Below are positions 8,701-21,000 of a DNA stretch of 64,000 nucleotides, piece by piece. Position 1 is the stretch's first letter; the number at the start of each line of letters is the position of its first letter. This DNA is from Camelus bactrianus (lineage: Eukaryota; Chordata; Mammalia; Artiodactyla; Camelidae). Under the pieces are notes generated by a model, which was not told the origin of the DNA, ran no database searches, and saw only the letters and a list, made by a program, of their open reading frames with translations. The position numbers and the translations under genes were made by a program. The stretch covers positions 15,843,001 to 15,907,000 of the forward strand of contig NC_133566.1 of the NCBI RefSeq assembly GCF_048773025.1, written 5' to 3'.

Positions 8701-10084
8701 ATTTTGCATCTAATTCATAACTGCTTATTATGAATATAGATGATTTTACTACTTTTTGTCTTTTAACCTCCCTGCTAGCTTTGTATGTGGATGATTTCCT
8801 GCCTTCATTGTATGCTCGCCTTTATTGGTGAGCTTTTCATTTTGTAATTTCCTTGTTTCTAGTTGGGGCCTTTTCGCTTTCGCCTAGTGAAGTTTTTTTT
8901 GTTTTTGTTTTAGTTTGTTGTAAGATTGGTTTGGTGGCTGAATTCCTGGCTTTTTCTTGTCTGTAAAGCTTTTGATTTCTCCATCAAATCTGGTCGAGAG
9001 CCTTGCTGGGTAGAGTATTCTTGGTTGAAGGTTTTTAACTATCATCACTTTAAATATATACCTTGCCACTCCCTTCTGGCCTGCGGAGTTTCTGCCAAAA
9101 AGACAGCTGATAATCTTACGGGAGTTCTCTTGTGCATAACTAGTTGCTTTTCCCTTGCTGCTTTTAAGATTCTCTCTTTATCTTTAATTTTTGACATTTT
9201 AATTACAGTGTCTTGATGTGTTCCTCTTTGGGTTAATCCTGTATGGGATGCTCTGTGCTTCCTGAACTTGGGTGACTGTTTCCTTTCCCAGGTTAGGAAA
9301 GTTTTCAGCTATTATGCTTTCAAATGTGTTTTCAGCCCCTTTCTCTCTCTCTTCTCCTTCTGGGACCTCTATAATGCGAATATTAGTGTGTTTGATGTTG
9401 TCCCAGAGGGCTCTTAAACGGTCCTCATTTCTTTTCATTCTTTTTTTTTTTTTTTTCTGTTCAGCGGCAGTGATTCCCGCTGCTCTGTCTTCCAGCTCAC
9501 TGATCTGTTCCTCTGTAGCATTTGGTCTGCTGTTGATTCCTTCTAGTGTGTTTTTCATTTCAGTTATTGTATTCTTCATCTCTGTTTGGTTGTTCTTTGT
9601 ATTTTCTAACCCACTGTTAAAACTTCTAACTTCTCACTCTGTGCATCTATTCTTCTCCCAAGTTCTTTAATCATCTTTATGATCACTACTCTGAACTCTT
9701 TCTTGGGTAGATTTCCTGTCTCCACTTCACTTAACTCTTCTTTGGGACTTTATCTTGTTCCTTCATCTGGAACACGTTCCTCTGCCGCTTCATTTTGTCT
9801 AAGTTGCTATTTGTATTTTTCTGTATGTGGTAGGTTGGTTACGTTTCTTGACCTTGGAGATGTGACCTTCTGTGTCCCAGCAGTGCCCTCCCCTCTTGTC
9901 ACCCAAGCTCTATGCTCTAGGGGTTCCCTCTGAGTGGGTTGCGTGGGTCCTTCTGTTGTGGTGGGCTGACTGTGTGAGCAGTCTGGTAGGCTGGCTTGCC
10001 CCCAGCCTGAAAGCTGGGTCACTTCTACAAGTCTTCTGTAAAGAGGATCAGCAGTTACCTGCCCTGCCTACCTTGCAGGCGGCT

Positions 10085-11930
10085 GTGAGGTCCCAGTGAG
10101 GTTGTGCATCTGAAGGTGATTCAACACATGAGCATTTGTCATTGTCATTGTGCTTATATCCTGTCAGTTTCTGAGATATCAAAATAAAGTGTGTCTCTTA
10201 TGAATGATTTTGTAATGAGTATGTCCCATTTGTTGCAGTCAGTGGGAGTGAGCATGCGGGGGCTGGTCAGGATGCAGGAGTGTGGGGACATGCCTTCCTG
10301 CCCTCCACAGACACACCCTAGGCTTACAGTGGACTCAGCAGGGCCGGGACACTCGGGCCTGTGGACTCTGTTTTGCTGAGCATGTCCTACACTCCCAGCC
10401 CTGAAGTCACAACCAGGCTCTGCCCTCACAACGCTTGGCTTGGATGGACTTCCTGGAGGCTCTGGCTCCTGAGTGAAGGGAGGGGTTGACCTGCCCCCTG
10501 CCCAGCAGGTGCTTGTGGTGGGGGCATGGGGAGGACAAGCCATACTGTTACTTTGCTGTGGTTCCTGCTTTGTGACTGGTGGGGAGAGGGATAGGAGGGA
10601 GCTTGACCCTGTTGTGCTCAGAATCATGATGATGGGCACCTCCACAAACTGCCTCCCTGCCCACGCTTTGGTCAGCCAGAGGGTCAGGACATTGGGTCTG
10701 GTGACCCTGGAGTAGCGTTCACTTGAGTGGGGCCCCCTCTGCCACCCAGGAGCATTCTAACCTTGGCCATCTGACCTGACTTCTGTGAGCCTCACTTTCT
10801 TCACCTGTCAAGTGGGAGATGATTTTCTTTGCTGGTGTGTTGTGAGGATAACAAGTATGAATGAAACTTGTAACTGAGAGGGAGTACTTAAAGTGTGGTA
10901 GCTTCCTGTCCCTGGAAAAGGCATCTCCCAGGGGAAGCAACCAAAAGGTCACTGGGCTGGGTTTCAGGGATCTGGGTGTGAGTCCACCAGGCTCACTGAC
11001 TTTTACTAAAGGCTCCCACATCACCACTATTTTGGAATGATTCCTGTGGTTCCTAAAACAACTTTCTCATTTTAAGTGGTTTTTTTTTTTTAACCCAGAT
11101 ACCTCCAGGATGAGGGCAGCACTTTAATCCCTTTTCCAGCGAATACTTCCTTATTAGTTAGCACCTCGGCAGGCCTGATCTCAGCAATGACCTCTAACTG
11201 GAGTGGGCACTTCTGGAATGGTGGAGTAAGGATCTCTGTAAATCCACTTCTTCATAAAAGCCACAAAAAATTTTGGCAAGATCATCAAATTCAGCTTTTC
11301 CAGAACTCTGGATGTTGACCAAACAACAATCTGAAGAGGGTTTATCCAAGAGAACAACTTAATTTTGGTAAAAGCCACAGGGTTTGTGGTGTTTTAACTT
11401 GGCCTACTCTCATCTTCTAACCACAGCTCCAGGGTAGCCTTGAAAACCAGCAACTTTTCAGCCACCAGAGGGAACAGGTTGGGTCAGGAGCTCCTTAGAA
11501 AGCTCTGTCACTAGAGCATCATCACTAGTTGGCCTGTACCACAGCTCCCTGGAAAAATCTTCGTTTATAGGATGTCATCATTATTGAACCCAACACAGTG
11601 CTCTCTCCACAGGAAAACCCCTATTCCCAGGGCGTTTGTCAAACATAATCAGTGTCAGTTGTTGAATATTGCAGCTGCCTGTGACTGTGATACCAGCTGA
11701 GACAAACGAAGGCCCGGCCAAAAATTTCAAAGGAAGATGTGAGAAATGAAACCGTAAAAGTTCTGACATGTTTCTGGGGCCCTAAAAGACCTCATGCATG
11801 CTCAGGAAAGACACGAGAGATCCCCAGTCTCTCACTCTGGCTGACTGCCAGGCCCTGGGCAAGCAGGAAGCGAAGGCTAGGACAGAGTTGTAAAGCTATA
11901 GCTTCAAGAAGCTGAGTAAACCCCAAACGG
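10085..11930. other. Intergenic unique DNA with one MIR
   Basis: No gene or structured RNA is evident. A sense MIR lies at about 10745-10875 (CACTTTCTTCACCTGTCAAG). An AATAAA at 10182-10187 has no nearby gene except NEURL3, whose stop is 2.9 kb upstream with an L1 in between. Open frames here are short and show no family motifs. Confidence 0.55.
10745..10875 (+). mobile_element. MIR SINE
   Basis: TGAGCCTCACTTTCTTCACC followed by TGTCAAGTGGGAGATGAT, then GTGTTGTGAGGATAACAAGT, follows the sense MIR body. Confidence 0.65.
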
Positions 11931-12335
11931 GATGAACCCAAAGAAATCCAGGCCAAGATACATCATAATCAACTTCTAAAAACTAAAGACAGAACATCTT
12001 AAAAGCAGCCAGTGAAAAACAACACCTTACCTTTAAAGAAAAGGCAATTGGAATGACAGCAGATTTCTCATCAGATACCATGGAAGTCAGAAGGAAGTGT
12101 CAACATTTTTCAAGAGCAAGGGGGAAAAAAAGAACTGTCAATTCAGAATTCTATATCCAGAGAAATTATCCTTTAGAAGTAATGAAGAAACCAGGATTTT
12201 TTCAGACAAAGGAAATCTAAGAGAATTTGTCACCAGCAGACCTTAAAGAATGGCTAAAGGAGGTTTTCCAAACAGGAAGTGAATAATTTAAAAAGGACTC
12301 TTGGAATATCAGAAAGGAGGAAAGAAGGAGGGAAA
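11930..12335 (+). mobile_element. Old L1M ORF1 3' region
   Basis: CCAAGATACATCATAATCAA, then CTTAAAAGCAGCCAGTGAAA and TTCAGAATTCTATATCCAGA follow the end of L1 ORF1 on the plus strand. The frame is broken and the copy is ancient. Confidence 0.75.
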
Positions 12336-13054
12336 GAATAGAAACATGGTGAGGTCAGTGGGGCACTGGAGCACGAGGTGAGCGCCTTATGCATGGCCAC
12401 CATTCCTAGCTGCTCCATTCACATACAGTTTTCCCACTGTCCCACCAGCATAGAACTCAGCAGATCAACAATGTGTGGGTATTCAGCGAGACTCGAAATC
12501 AGTAGAAATACAGACTTGCTGCTGGAAAGCAGCTCCCCAGCCTGGGACTACATTTCGTTAAACCTTCACCAAAGAAATGTGAACGAAAGCAATACGTGTT
12601 CTTTCTAGGCTGAGGCTCCCCACATTCCACTCCATCTACTTTCTGGATGCAGAGGGTGCTGAGATTCTAAGGGCTGGTTAAAGCATAAGACAGAAGGCGA
12701 TGCTGACCAGGAGTTGCAGCATTGGACTGCAACATGGTTGAGAAGTGAACCTCTGTTGTGCCAAGCCACTGAAATCGTGGGATTCACTTATTACTGAAGA
12801 TTGCATTTCCTTAGCGTTTATATCTTTACAGAATTATAACACATGACTTTTCCATTTGATAGCTAATATTTAAACTTCAACTAATTTATTTTTATATACT
12901 TTTCTGAGCAAATGTCTAATATATGTCTCCTGATACAGTTTATTTTATTTGACTGGTGGAATGACTTTTTTACAATGATGTTGTATACTTGTACCTATGG
13001 ATTACATTTGATGTGTTCAAGATATTTTGCAGTATACATTGGAAGAACAGTCTC

Positions 13055-14925
13055 ACATTTCTACAAAAAAAAAAAATTAGAAAACAATATAGGAAAGCAT
13101 TTGACCTCAGAGTAGTGATGACTTTTTAAAACAAGATACAAAAAACAAACCCATGAAAGCAAGACTGACAATTTTGATAACATATACTTTTTTAAAAAAG
13201 TTTCTGTATTACCAAAAGATACCAGAAGTACAACTAAAAGGGAAGTTAATAGATAGGAAGTAGAGTCTCTTAACATTTATAACAGAGAATGGATATGAGG
13301 CACTCACTCCTCCAATCAATAAGGAAAGCACAAACATCTCCCCATGAGAGCGGCTGAGATCACATGTGATGAAATCTGTCCATGTGGCCAACAAACGTGA
13401 ATAGGTGATCTTGTTCACCAGGGTCTGGGAAATGCAAATCAAGGCAGCAATGTGATACCAACAGAATAGAAACTGAACAGCCACAACAATAACAGAACTG
13501 TAGACGTTAACTTCTAAAATTTAAAGTATTCATCTCCTGTGACCCTGAAAGTATCTACTCTAGAAAGTCACTTACACAAGTGGGATGGGAAGTTGTTGGA
13601 TTGAAATAGAGGGAGTGTGTGAGTGACGAGCGAGTGTGCAAGGACATTCCCGGAACCAGTACGTGTGACAGAAAAAAACTTGGGCACATACCCTGTACAT
13701 TCACCAACCAATAAGTAGTTACATCAACTAGGGTGTGGAACGCTGTGCTGTGGTTACAAAGATTAAGTGATCACTGTATTTTTTAGAATGCAAACTTGTG
13801 GTTGCCAAGGGGGCGGAGGGTGGGAAGGGATAGACGGGATTTCAAAACCGTAGAATAGATAAACAAGATTATCCTGTATAGCACAGGGAAATATACACAA
13901 GATTTTATGGTAGCTCACAGAGAAAAAAATGTGACAATGAATATATATATGTTCATGTATAACTGAAAAATTGTGCTCTACACTGGAATTTGACACATTG
14001 TAAAATGGTTATAAATCAATAAAAAATGTTAAAAAAATATAAATAAAAATAAAAAAATAAAAATTAAGTGATCACTGTATTTTTGACATAATGTGATACA
14101 TAGTGAATCTCATGTATGTAAAAATATGTATAAAATAATGTGTGTGTTAGTAAATACATAACAAAGGGTCTGGAAGAATAAGAGAGGTTAAGGAATAAGG
14201 AAAGGACTAAAGTAGGGGAGATGGGATTGAGAGGAAATTTAAATTTAGCTACAATGTTTGAACTTTGTTTTACAATGAGAACAAGTATCTATATTGGTTA
14301 AAGAAAAAACCCAAAATATTTACTTTGGAAAGCAATCTGGTGGTTCCTCAAATAGTTAAACATAGAATTACCTTATGACCTAGCAATTTTACTTCTGGGT
14401 ATATACCCAAGAGAATCGAAAACATACATTCATATAAAAATTTGTACAATGCAAATATGCATAGCAGAGTTATTCACGATTGCCCCAAAGTGGAAAACAG
14501 TCCAAATGTCCATCAGCGGATGAACGTATAAACAAATGTGGTCTCTCCATACAATGGGATATTATTTGACCGTAAAAAAGGAACGCAGTGCTGGTTCATG
14601 CTACCACGTGGATGAACCTTGAAAACATGCTAAAAGAGGGAAGCTGGTAACAAATGGCCGCATAGTGTATGAAATGTCCAGAAGAGGCAAATCCATAGAG
14701 ACAGAAAGTAGATTAGTAGGGGCCAGGGGCTGTGGGGAGGGAGGAACAGGGAGTGACTGCTAAGGGACATGGGATTTCTTTTGGGGGTGAGTTCTAAAAT
14801 GTTCTGAAGTTGATTTGGCTGATGGTTGCACAGCTTTGTGAATACAAAATAAAAACCACTGGACTGCACACTTTAAAGGGATGGATATTATGGTATATGA
14901 ATCATATCTCAATTTTTAAATTATG
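13055..14925 (+). mobile_element. Old L1M ORF2 to 3' end, split by a younger L1
   Basis: The plus strand follows the last part of L1 ORF2 (CTCCAATCAATAAGGAAAGC; GGAAATGCAAATCAAGGCAG), continues at 14310 (CTTCTGGGTATATACCCAAG; CATCAGCGGATGAACGTATA) and ends near 14925 after GGACTGCACACTTTAAAGGG. It is diverged and has no long open frame. The copy is interrupted by the young fragment at 13784-14062. The stretch 14085-14310 is AT-rich and poorly resolved. Confidence 0.75.
13784..14062 (+). mobile_element. Young L1 3' end insertion with 22-bp target duplication
   Basis: The body (GTGGTTGCCAAGGGGGCGGA; TATAGCACAGGGAAATATAC; GACACATTGTAAAATGG) ends in AATAAA-type wording and an A-rich tail. It is flanked by a perfect 22-bp direct repeat at 13762-13783 and 14063-14084, starting ATTAAGTGATCACTG. 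It is a 5'-truncated L1 retrocopy, closely similar to the one at 60802-61107. Confidence 0.88.
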
Positions 14926-16060
14926 GAAAAATACCCACACACCAAAATACATGAATAAAGACGTGCTGGTGGAAGAAGAAGAGGAAGGTGACATTTAGCC
15001 CCGGGAGCAGGAAATGCTTTGAAGAGGAAGTGACGTTCGAACAGCCATACAGGGCACATGGCTGTCCTGAAGGCAGAGAGGAGGGGGCGAAGGTCCTCCA
15101 CAGAGTGGGCGCAGCACATGCAGAGGGGTACAAGTGCAGGAATTAGGAAGAGGTCATACTGGCCGAAGCAGAAGGAGCAGGAAGGCGCAGAGGAGCCCTG
15201 GGGGAAGGTGGGCTGGAGCTGGCCGTGGAGAGCCCTGCTGCAGGGGGCACCCTTGCTGGCAGGCTGGCCGCGGGAGGGCTCATCTGTCATCTGTCACCTC
15301 AGTCTAACGTGCTCTGCTTGTAAGACACCTCAGGAGAGACACGACTGCGGCTGTGTCTTACTTTCCTAGAAGTCCAAGACTTACAGGCTGTGGTGGTAAG
15401 AAGTCACTGGATCAAAGCAGACGGAGTGTGCAATGAGTCATTATCACGAGGATAACACAGTGAACGGAAAGTAAAAGGATTGTCAGCGTGTGTTTTGCTT
15501 AAGCAGGAAGCCAACCTGGTCCAGGGACTTGCTACGGGGCTTTCCCAGAGACCCAGAAAAATTCCTTGCTCAGGTGAATTCCAGGTAAAGCTTCCTGTTC
15601 GACCCACTGGGGTGTGAGACGTCAGCCTGGGGGATAACGAGGCCTTCCTCCAGGGACCAGGTCCACCAGGCCCCTGTCTGTCTGCCTCCAGCATGGCCCC
15701 AGCATGCCGCCTTCAGTGGGGTCCCCCCAAGCATTATTGCCTGATTAATACCCCCACACACAAGCAGAGACCACCTGCCTGTTGGGAAGCTGTTGAGGAA
15801 ATTCCACTTGGAGGAAGTCCACGAGCAAAGGGGGATAATCCCTGAGCCTGGGTCAGGGGGAGGAGAACAAGGTGCTCTCCCATCCCTCCATGGTCCTACA
15901 CGCCAGAGCAGTGTCCTGTCTCACAGCTGCCCTGCTCCCCCCGCCCCTTCCTTTGAAGGAGAAGAAGGCAGGGGTCCCCTCATGAGCCTGGAGGTGGTGA
16001 CTCTGTGAGCCTCTGGTGCAGCCAGCCTGAGGGGCTCAGACAGGTCTGCATGAACAGATG
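14925..16060. other. Unique intergenic DNA
   Basis: Moderately GC-rich single-copy sequence with no recognisable gene or repeat. The longest open frames (for example 14916-15290 on the minus strand) lack domain motifs and splice support, so I do not call them genes. Confidence 0.45.
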
Positions 16061-16210
16061 ATAAATCCTCATTTTGTAGCTAGAAAACCGAGGCCCAGAG
16101 ACTGCGTCTGACTTGCCCAAAGCCACTCAGCAGTTCATGGAATTGTCAGGACTAGATCCCAGACCCTGAATCCCAACCCAGGGACTCCTCTGCCTCACGC
16201 TGTGCCATTT
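16060..16210 (-). mobile_element. MIR SINE
   Basis: CCTCATTTTGTAGCTAGAAA and then ACTTGCCCAAAGCCACTCAG follow the reverse MIR consensus. It abuts the sense L1 that begins near 16215. Confidence 0.7.
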
Positions 16211-16214
16211 ACGG

Positions 16215-17900
16215 CTTGACATAAGTGCAAATCACCTAGTAGATACCAACTCTCTATACCCCAAAGTTCCCAACAAGAGGGGGGCAGTTTGCCCAGCTGC
16301 ACCCACCAGCAGTAGGGCAGCCCCCACACAAGGCAGGGCCCGGCAGGCAGCCGGGCTGGGGGCTGGCTCTGCGTCCCAGAGCACCCACAGTGGTCAGCCC
16401 ACGCAGGGGGCACCCCTGGAGCATACAGCTCTGGTGACCAAAGGGGACTGTGCTGCTGGGCCTCATAAGACGTCTCCTCCATCGGTCCACTTCTCCAGCG
16501 TCAGGAAACATGGCACATCTACCTAATACACAGAAATAAATTCTGAAAATTAGGCGGCATAAAGCAACAGAGGAGTAAGTTGCAAATGAAGGAACAAGAT
16601 AAAACCCCGGCAGAAGTACTAAGCAAGGTGGCGATAAGCAGTCTACCTGATAAAGAGGTCAAGGTAATGATCGTAAAGATGCTCAGTGAGCTCGGGAGGA
16701 GAATGGAGAACACACTGAGAAGTTTAACTAAGAGTCAGAAAATATAAAGAAGAACCCAACAGCTGAAGAATACAGTAATGGAAATAAAAAATACGCTGGA
16801 AGGAAGCAACAGTAGATTAAATGATGCAGAGGAACGAATCAGTGAGCTAGAAAACAGAGTAGTGGAAATCACCCAAGCTGAATAAAAAGAAGAAAAAATA
16901 ATTTTAAAAAATGAGGATAGTTTAAGAGACCTCTGGGACACTATTAAGCATACTAACGTTCACATTATTGGAGTCCCAGAAAGAGAAAAAGGATCAGAGA
17001 ACATATTTGAAGAAATAATAACTGAAAACTTGCCTGACATAGGAAAGGAAACAGACATCCAGGTCCAGGAAGCAGAGACAGTTCCAGACAAGATGAACCA
17101 AAAGAGGTCCACAGCAAGACACATCATCATTAAAATGGCAAAAATTAAAGCTGAAGAGAGAATCTTGAAAGCAGCAAGGGAAAAGCAACTCGTTATGTAC
17201 AAGGGAACTCCCATAAGATTATCAGCTCTCTTTGCAGCAGAAACTGTAGGGCAGAAGGGATTGGCCCAATATATTTACAGCAATGAAAGGAAAAAACCTA
17301 CAGAAAAAGAATATTCTGCCTGGCAAGACTATCATTCAGATTTGAAGGCGAGATTAAAATTTTTACAGAGAAGCAGAAGCTGAAGGAATTCAGCACTGCT
17401 AGACCGGCTTTACAAGAAATGTTAACGGACTTCTCTAAGCAAAAAGAGAGACCACAACTAGAAATGTGGAAATTAGGAAAGGAAAAATCCCCTTGACTAA
17501 GGCAAATATGTAATAAAAGTAGTTAGATCAACCACTTATAAAGCTAGTAGGAAGCTTAAAAGACAGAAGTCGTAAAATCATCTTTATCCATAATAAGCAG
17601 TTAAGGGATACACAAAAAGATGCAAGATATGATGTCAAAAATATTAAACATGTCAGGAGAAGGTGAAAAATGCAGGGCTGTTAAAATGCATTCATGCTTA
17701 AGAGATTATCAACTTACTGTATATGTATGTGTATATATATGCTGCTATATACATATATATGCTGTTGTGTATAAACTTCATGGTAACCACAAACCAAAAA
17801 TCTGTAATAGATATAAACACACCAAGAGACAAAGGAAGCAAACATACCACTAAAATCATCAAATCACAAGGCATCAAGCCTGCATCACCTCTGAAGCAGC
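16215..17900 (+). mobile_element. L1 LINE: 5' region, ORF1 and inter-ORF, 3' truncated
   Basis: The 5' region (GCCCAGCTGCACCCACCAGC; ACAGCTCTGGTGACCAAAGG) leads into ORF1 near 16560. ORF1 coding remains clear: a coiled-coil part (EERISELENRVVEITQAE near 16830) and an RNA-binding part open from 17030 to 17383 (QVQEAETVPDKMNQKRST; AKIKAEERILKAAREKQLVM). ORF1 as a whole is interrupted by stops. After it comes the inter-ORF stretch with ACCACAAACCAAAAATCTGT, and the copy then ends before ORF2. It is the same L1 group as the minus-strand copies at 7700 and 45885. Confidence 0.88.
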
Positions 17901-17994
17901 TCCTTCCTGGTCCAGCTCACTCCACTTTATCCTTCACAGGGGAACCCCCAATAAATGCCTTATATGTCTGTGTCTTGGCATCTGCTCCTGGGCG

Positions 17995-18130
17995 GACCTG
18001 ACCACCACAATGTCCATTCACAGGAGAATGGCTGAATTGTGCTGTGATCACACAATGGATGAGCTGGAGCTACGGGTGTCACCTAGACAAGGCTCCAAAA
18101 TATAATGTTGATTGGGAAAAGCGCGTTGCA
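17995..18130 (+). mobile_element. Small L1 ORF2 3' fragment
   Basis: GTCCATTCACAGGAGAATGG followed by CACACAATGGATGAGCTGGA and AATATAATGTTGATTGGGAA follows the L1 ORF2 end. Diverged. Confidence 0.45.
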
Positions 18131-18171
18131 GAAGGATGCTCGCGCTCAGTCCGCCTCCAGCCCACTAGCCG

Positions 18172-18262
18172 TTCCAAGTGCTTTACAGGCGTTCGTGGAT
18201 ATGATGCTCACACCAACATTCTGCAGGAGGGCCAATCCTCATCCCCATTTTACAGATGAGGA
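18172..18262 (-). mobile_element. MIR SINE, left half of a head-to-head pair
   Basis: GTGCTTTACAGGCGTTCGTG and then CCCATTTTACAGATGAGGAA follow the reverse MIR. The next bases switch to the sense orientation. Confidence 0.65.
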
Positions 18263-18267
18263 AACAG

Positions 18268-18395
18268 GTAAATCGCCTCACCTCTCTGTACCACGATTTC
18301 CTCATCTTAAAAAAGGGGATGACGATAATGCCTCCTTCACAGGACCCTGGGAAGAGTCCACCAGTGTAACGCGTTGAGTATGGTACCTGCCATAG
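18268..18395 (+). mobile_element. MIR SINE, right half of a head-to-head pair
   Basis: CCTCACCTCTCTGTACCACG and TTTCCTCATCTTAAAAAAGG, then GTAACGCGTTGAGTATGGTA, follow the sense MIR. Confidence 0.65.
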
Positions 18396-18399
18396 AGTT

Positions 18400-21000
18400 A
18401 GCCCCTATCAGCACCATTTTTAAATTTAATTCTATTTTTCTGTCCAGGGGATCACACCTCCCTTAGATATTTGACATTGTCTTGGTGTCTGCATCTCTCT
18501 TGAGGTTTTCCCTGACTCTGAGGTCCTTCAGGCTAACAAAAGCTGGCAAAGGATAATTGGAGGAGATTGGGTGGCTGGGGCAGGGCAGGGAGCTGGGGGC
18601 ATGATCTAGTTGTGAATTCTGCACCGAGTCCATGTCAGAGGCATCAGTCCTCTGAAAGGAAACAAGGGGGAAAAGCTTGTTTGTGTGCTTTCTAGGGGAG
18701 GGAAGCAGGGGATGCCCAGGGCCAGGAGGTGAGGCGGCCAGGTGGGCTGGGGACCAACAGGAGGAAGGAAGGAGCCCCCGCTGTGCCCGTGGCACTGGGC
18801 CAGTCCCCTTCCACAGTGCCCTCGTCGCAGGTTTTCCCAGGGCCTGGCAGTGAGAGTACTTTCTCCCACAGGACTTAATAAAAGGACACTAATTACTGGT
18901 ACCGGGAACTCCACTCATTAAGCAGATGTTTTCGAGCATCTCATGTTCCAGGATTAGGCAGCTAGGGCCGGGGCATGAGCCTGCAGGGGCTCAGGGTAGC
19001 AGCTCTGCAGGGGTAACTGCAGGACCCTGGATGTGGGTCTCTTAGATTTGGATTTGGCTGTGAACTTTAGATTCTCCAGACTTCGTATGACCAACATTAC
19101 TGGGGTGTTGGCTGACCTTGAACTAGAACAGTGGTCTGTGCATCTTCCAGCAATCCTCCCCAAGTAGTTGTTGAAATTTAAGACTGTTGCCAATTTTCCA
19201 GTGTTTGGATTTGCGTTGCAGCGAGCAGCTGTCTTCCACTCTTGCAATTAGCCTTCTTTGTGCAGAAATCTTTTTCTGTTTAGGAACTTGCTTCCTTCAT
19301 ATGCACTTAGGGGAGAGGGAGAGGCATTTGGATCAAAAAGTGCATCAGTGCCTTCAGCATTCCCATAATTAGCTTCTGGAACATTCCCTGTTCAACCGAA
19401 CCCCAAAATGTTCCTGTCACTGTGAGATATAAATTTTGGTTCTGCTTCACTTGCCATAAACTGAGAAAAGAGAAATTAGAACCACATCAGAAGGTCCAAA
19501 ATATATGCTTGTGTGTGTCTCCCAATGTATAGAACACAGTCATAACAGGAAAAGTAAGAAGGTATTTTTGTATGGGCTTGTATGCGCTTGTATGCATTAA
19601 AAAACACAAAAAGTCATCTCCCCGATTCCTCAGTTTCCCCGACAGCTCTGGCTCCTAGAGTTTAGATGAGCCTTAAAAGGGTCGAGGTAGGCCCATTCCC
19701 CAGCATGCTCCAGCGATGTCCTTCACTCATCTACCAGCCCTGGGTGGGAGCAACCCCAGAAAGCCATTTAACTGGGCAGGGAGAGCCCTGTCTGACCCTG
19801 GTCTTGTAGATCGTATGTCAGGGCCCCGTGTCCCATTGATCAAAGGAAGGGGTGATCGCACAAGGGCGGGGCATGTGAGGGCCCCTCTGCTTTTATGTTC
19901 TTTCATTCTAAGCTGGGATTGGGAAGACCAGGGGTCTGAGCCTTGCCACTCCCCAAGAGGCAGGAATGAGGAAATTAGGGGCTCTGGCCTCTGCCCCTGT
20001 GTCCCCTCTCTGGCTCCTCTCCTCCAGGAAACCCTCCACCCCTCAGCCCCTAGGGAGTTCCTCCAGCCTGGGGTGAAAGGGCCCAGACACCGTAGGAGGG
20101 GATGTCCTCCGGCAGATGCCGGGAGATGGCTGCCTGCTGGACCCCTGAGGGCTGGGCCGGCAGCGCGGGCGCTGGAGCCGTGAGCTGTCTGGGGCTTTGC
20201 AGGTGGAAGAGTTGAAGGACTTTCTGAGTTCACTCCTAAAGGAGAGCCCTAATCCTCCCTCGACCCTCTCCTTGAGGTCCCACATGAGTCACCCAGCCCA
20301 CGCCCACGGTCAGCTGGGTCAGGGAGTCCAGGCCGATCAGTCATACCAAGCGTGAGGCCTGTTAGCCACCCGGCCAGGTGTTAGTTTTCAGGGGAGAGCA
20401 TGTCTTTCTATGCTTGTTCCCCCCCTGAGCACCAGCTTGGTATCAATCAGAGAACCTGGGAAGGTGAGTTAGGTTCCAGGAGGTCGCTTAGTGCACAAAT
20501 CATCTGAACCAAGAGAGGAGACGAATCTTGAGGAATTTCCATCAATGAAGCCTCCCCTTCACCCCGAGCAGAGACCTACCTAGACCCCGGGTCCCAGCCC
20601 TGCCTCCAGGACCCCCAACCTTGGTCCTTCTGCCCTGCCTCCTTAGGTTCTGGATGATGAGGAGACTGGGTGCAAAACATGTGATTATCCGTCAGGCTCT
20701 TGCAAGACTGGGTCTATTTCTGTTCTTTGCGTCATCATCCTGGTCTGTCTGTTCCTCTACCAACACCACATTGTCTCCCTTGCCGCAGCCTTACACCACG
20801 CTTCTGCTCCGGAAGGCGAGACTCCCTTCCTGCTCTTGTGTTAATTTCCCTCAGGACCAAACACTGCCGCCGATCTTGTTTGCATCACGGCCACGTCCAG
20901 CCCTCCTCTGTCTCCCTCAGGCCAACCATATCCTGGGTGGGGTGCGGAGAGCTCCACCCTCCAGGTGGCTCACTGTCCTCACCTCCAGACCCAGCCTCTG
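18400..21000. other. Unique intergenic DNA
   Basis: No gene, RNA or clear repeat is recognised. Open frames at 19716-20183 (plus) and 19727-20233 (minus) overlap in GC-rich DNA, lack known domains and start without support, so both are likely chance frames. Confidence 0.45.

Larger units (their letters stand above)
7700..10085 (-). mobile_element. Composite antisense L1 LINE, 5' region to ORF2 pieces
   Basis: Read on the minus strand, the order is a 5' region (about 10085-9700), ORF1 (protein pieces EEQISELEDRAAGITAAEQK and LWDNIKHTNIRIIEVPEGEE near 9500-9350), the inter-ORF stretch (accaccacaaacc-type wording near 8120), the start of ORF2 (near 7930) and, at 7710-7830, a piece from the 3' part of ORF2. 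The middle of ORF2 is missing, so this is either an internally deleted L1 or two fragments side by side. ORF1 is short and altered. A younger L1 3' end interrupts it at 8405-8700. Confidence 0.85.

Noticed and set aside
10182-10187. AATAAA as a possible NEURL3 poly(A) signal
   Set aside because: It is 2.9 kb past the stop with a composite L1 in between and no evidence of a continuous UTR. It cannot be excluded but is not supported.
17030-17383. A 117-codon plus-strand frame
   Set aside because: It is the C-terminal half of L1 ORF1 in a truncated element.
19716-20233. Overlapping plus (155-codon) and minus (168-codon) frames
   Set aside because: They are mirror frames in GC-rich unique DNA with no known domain, no splice context and no sign of selection that I can see.
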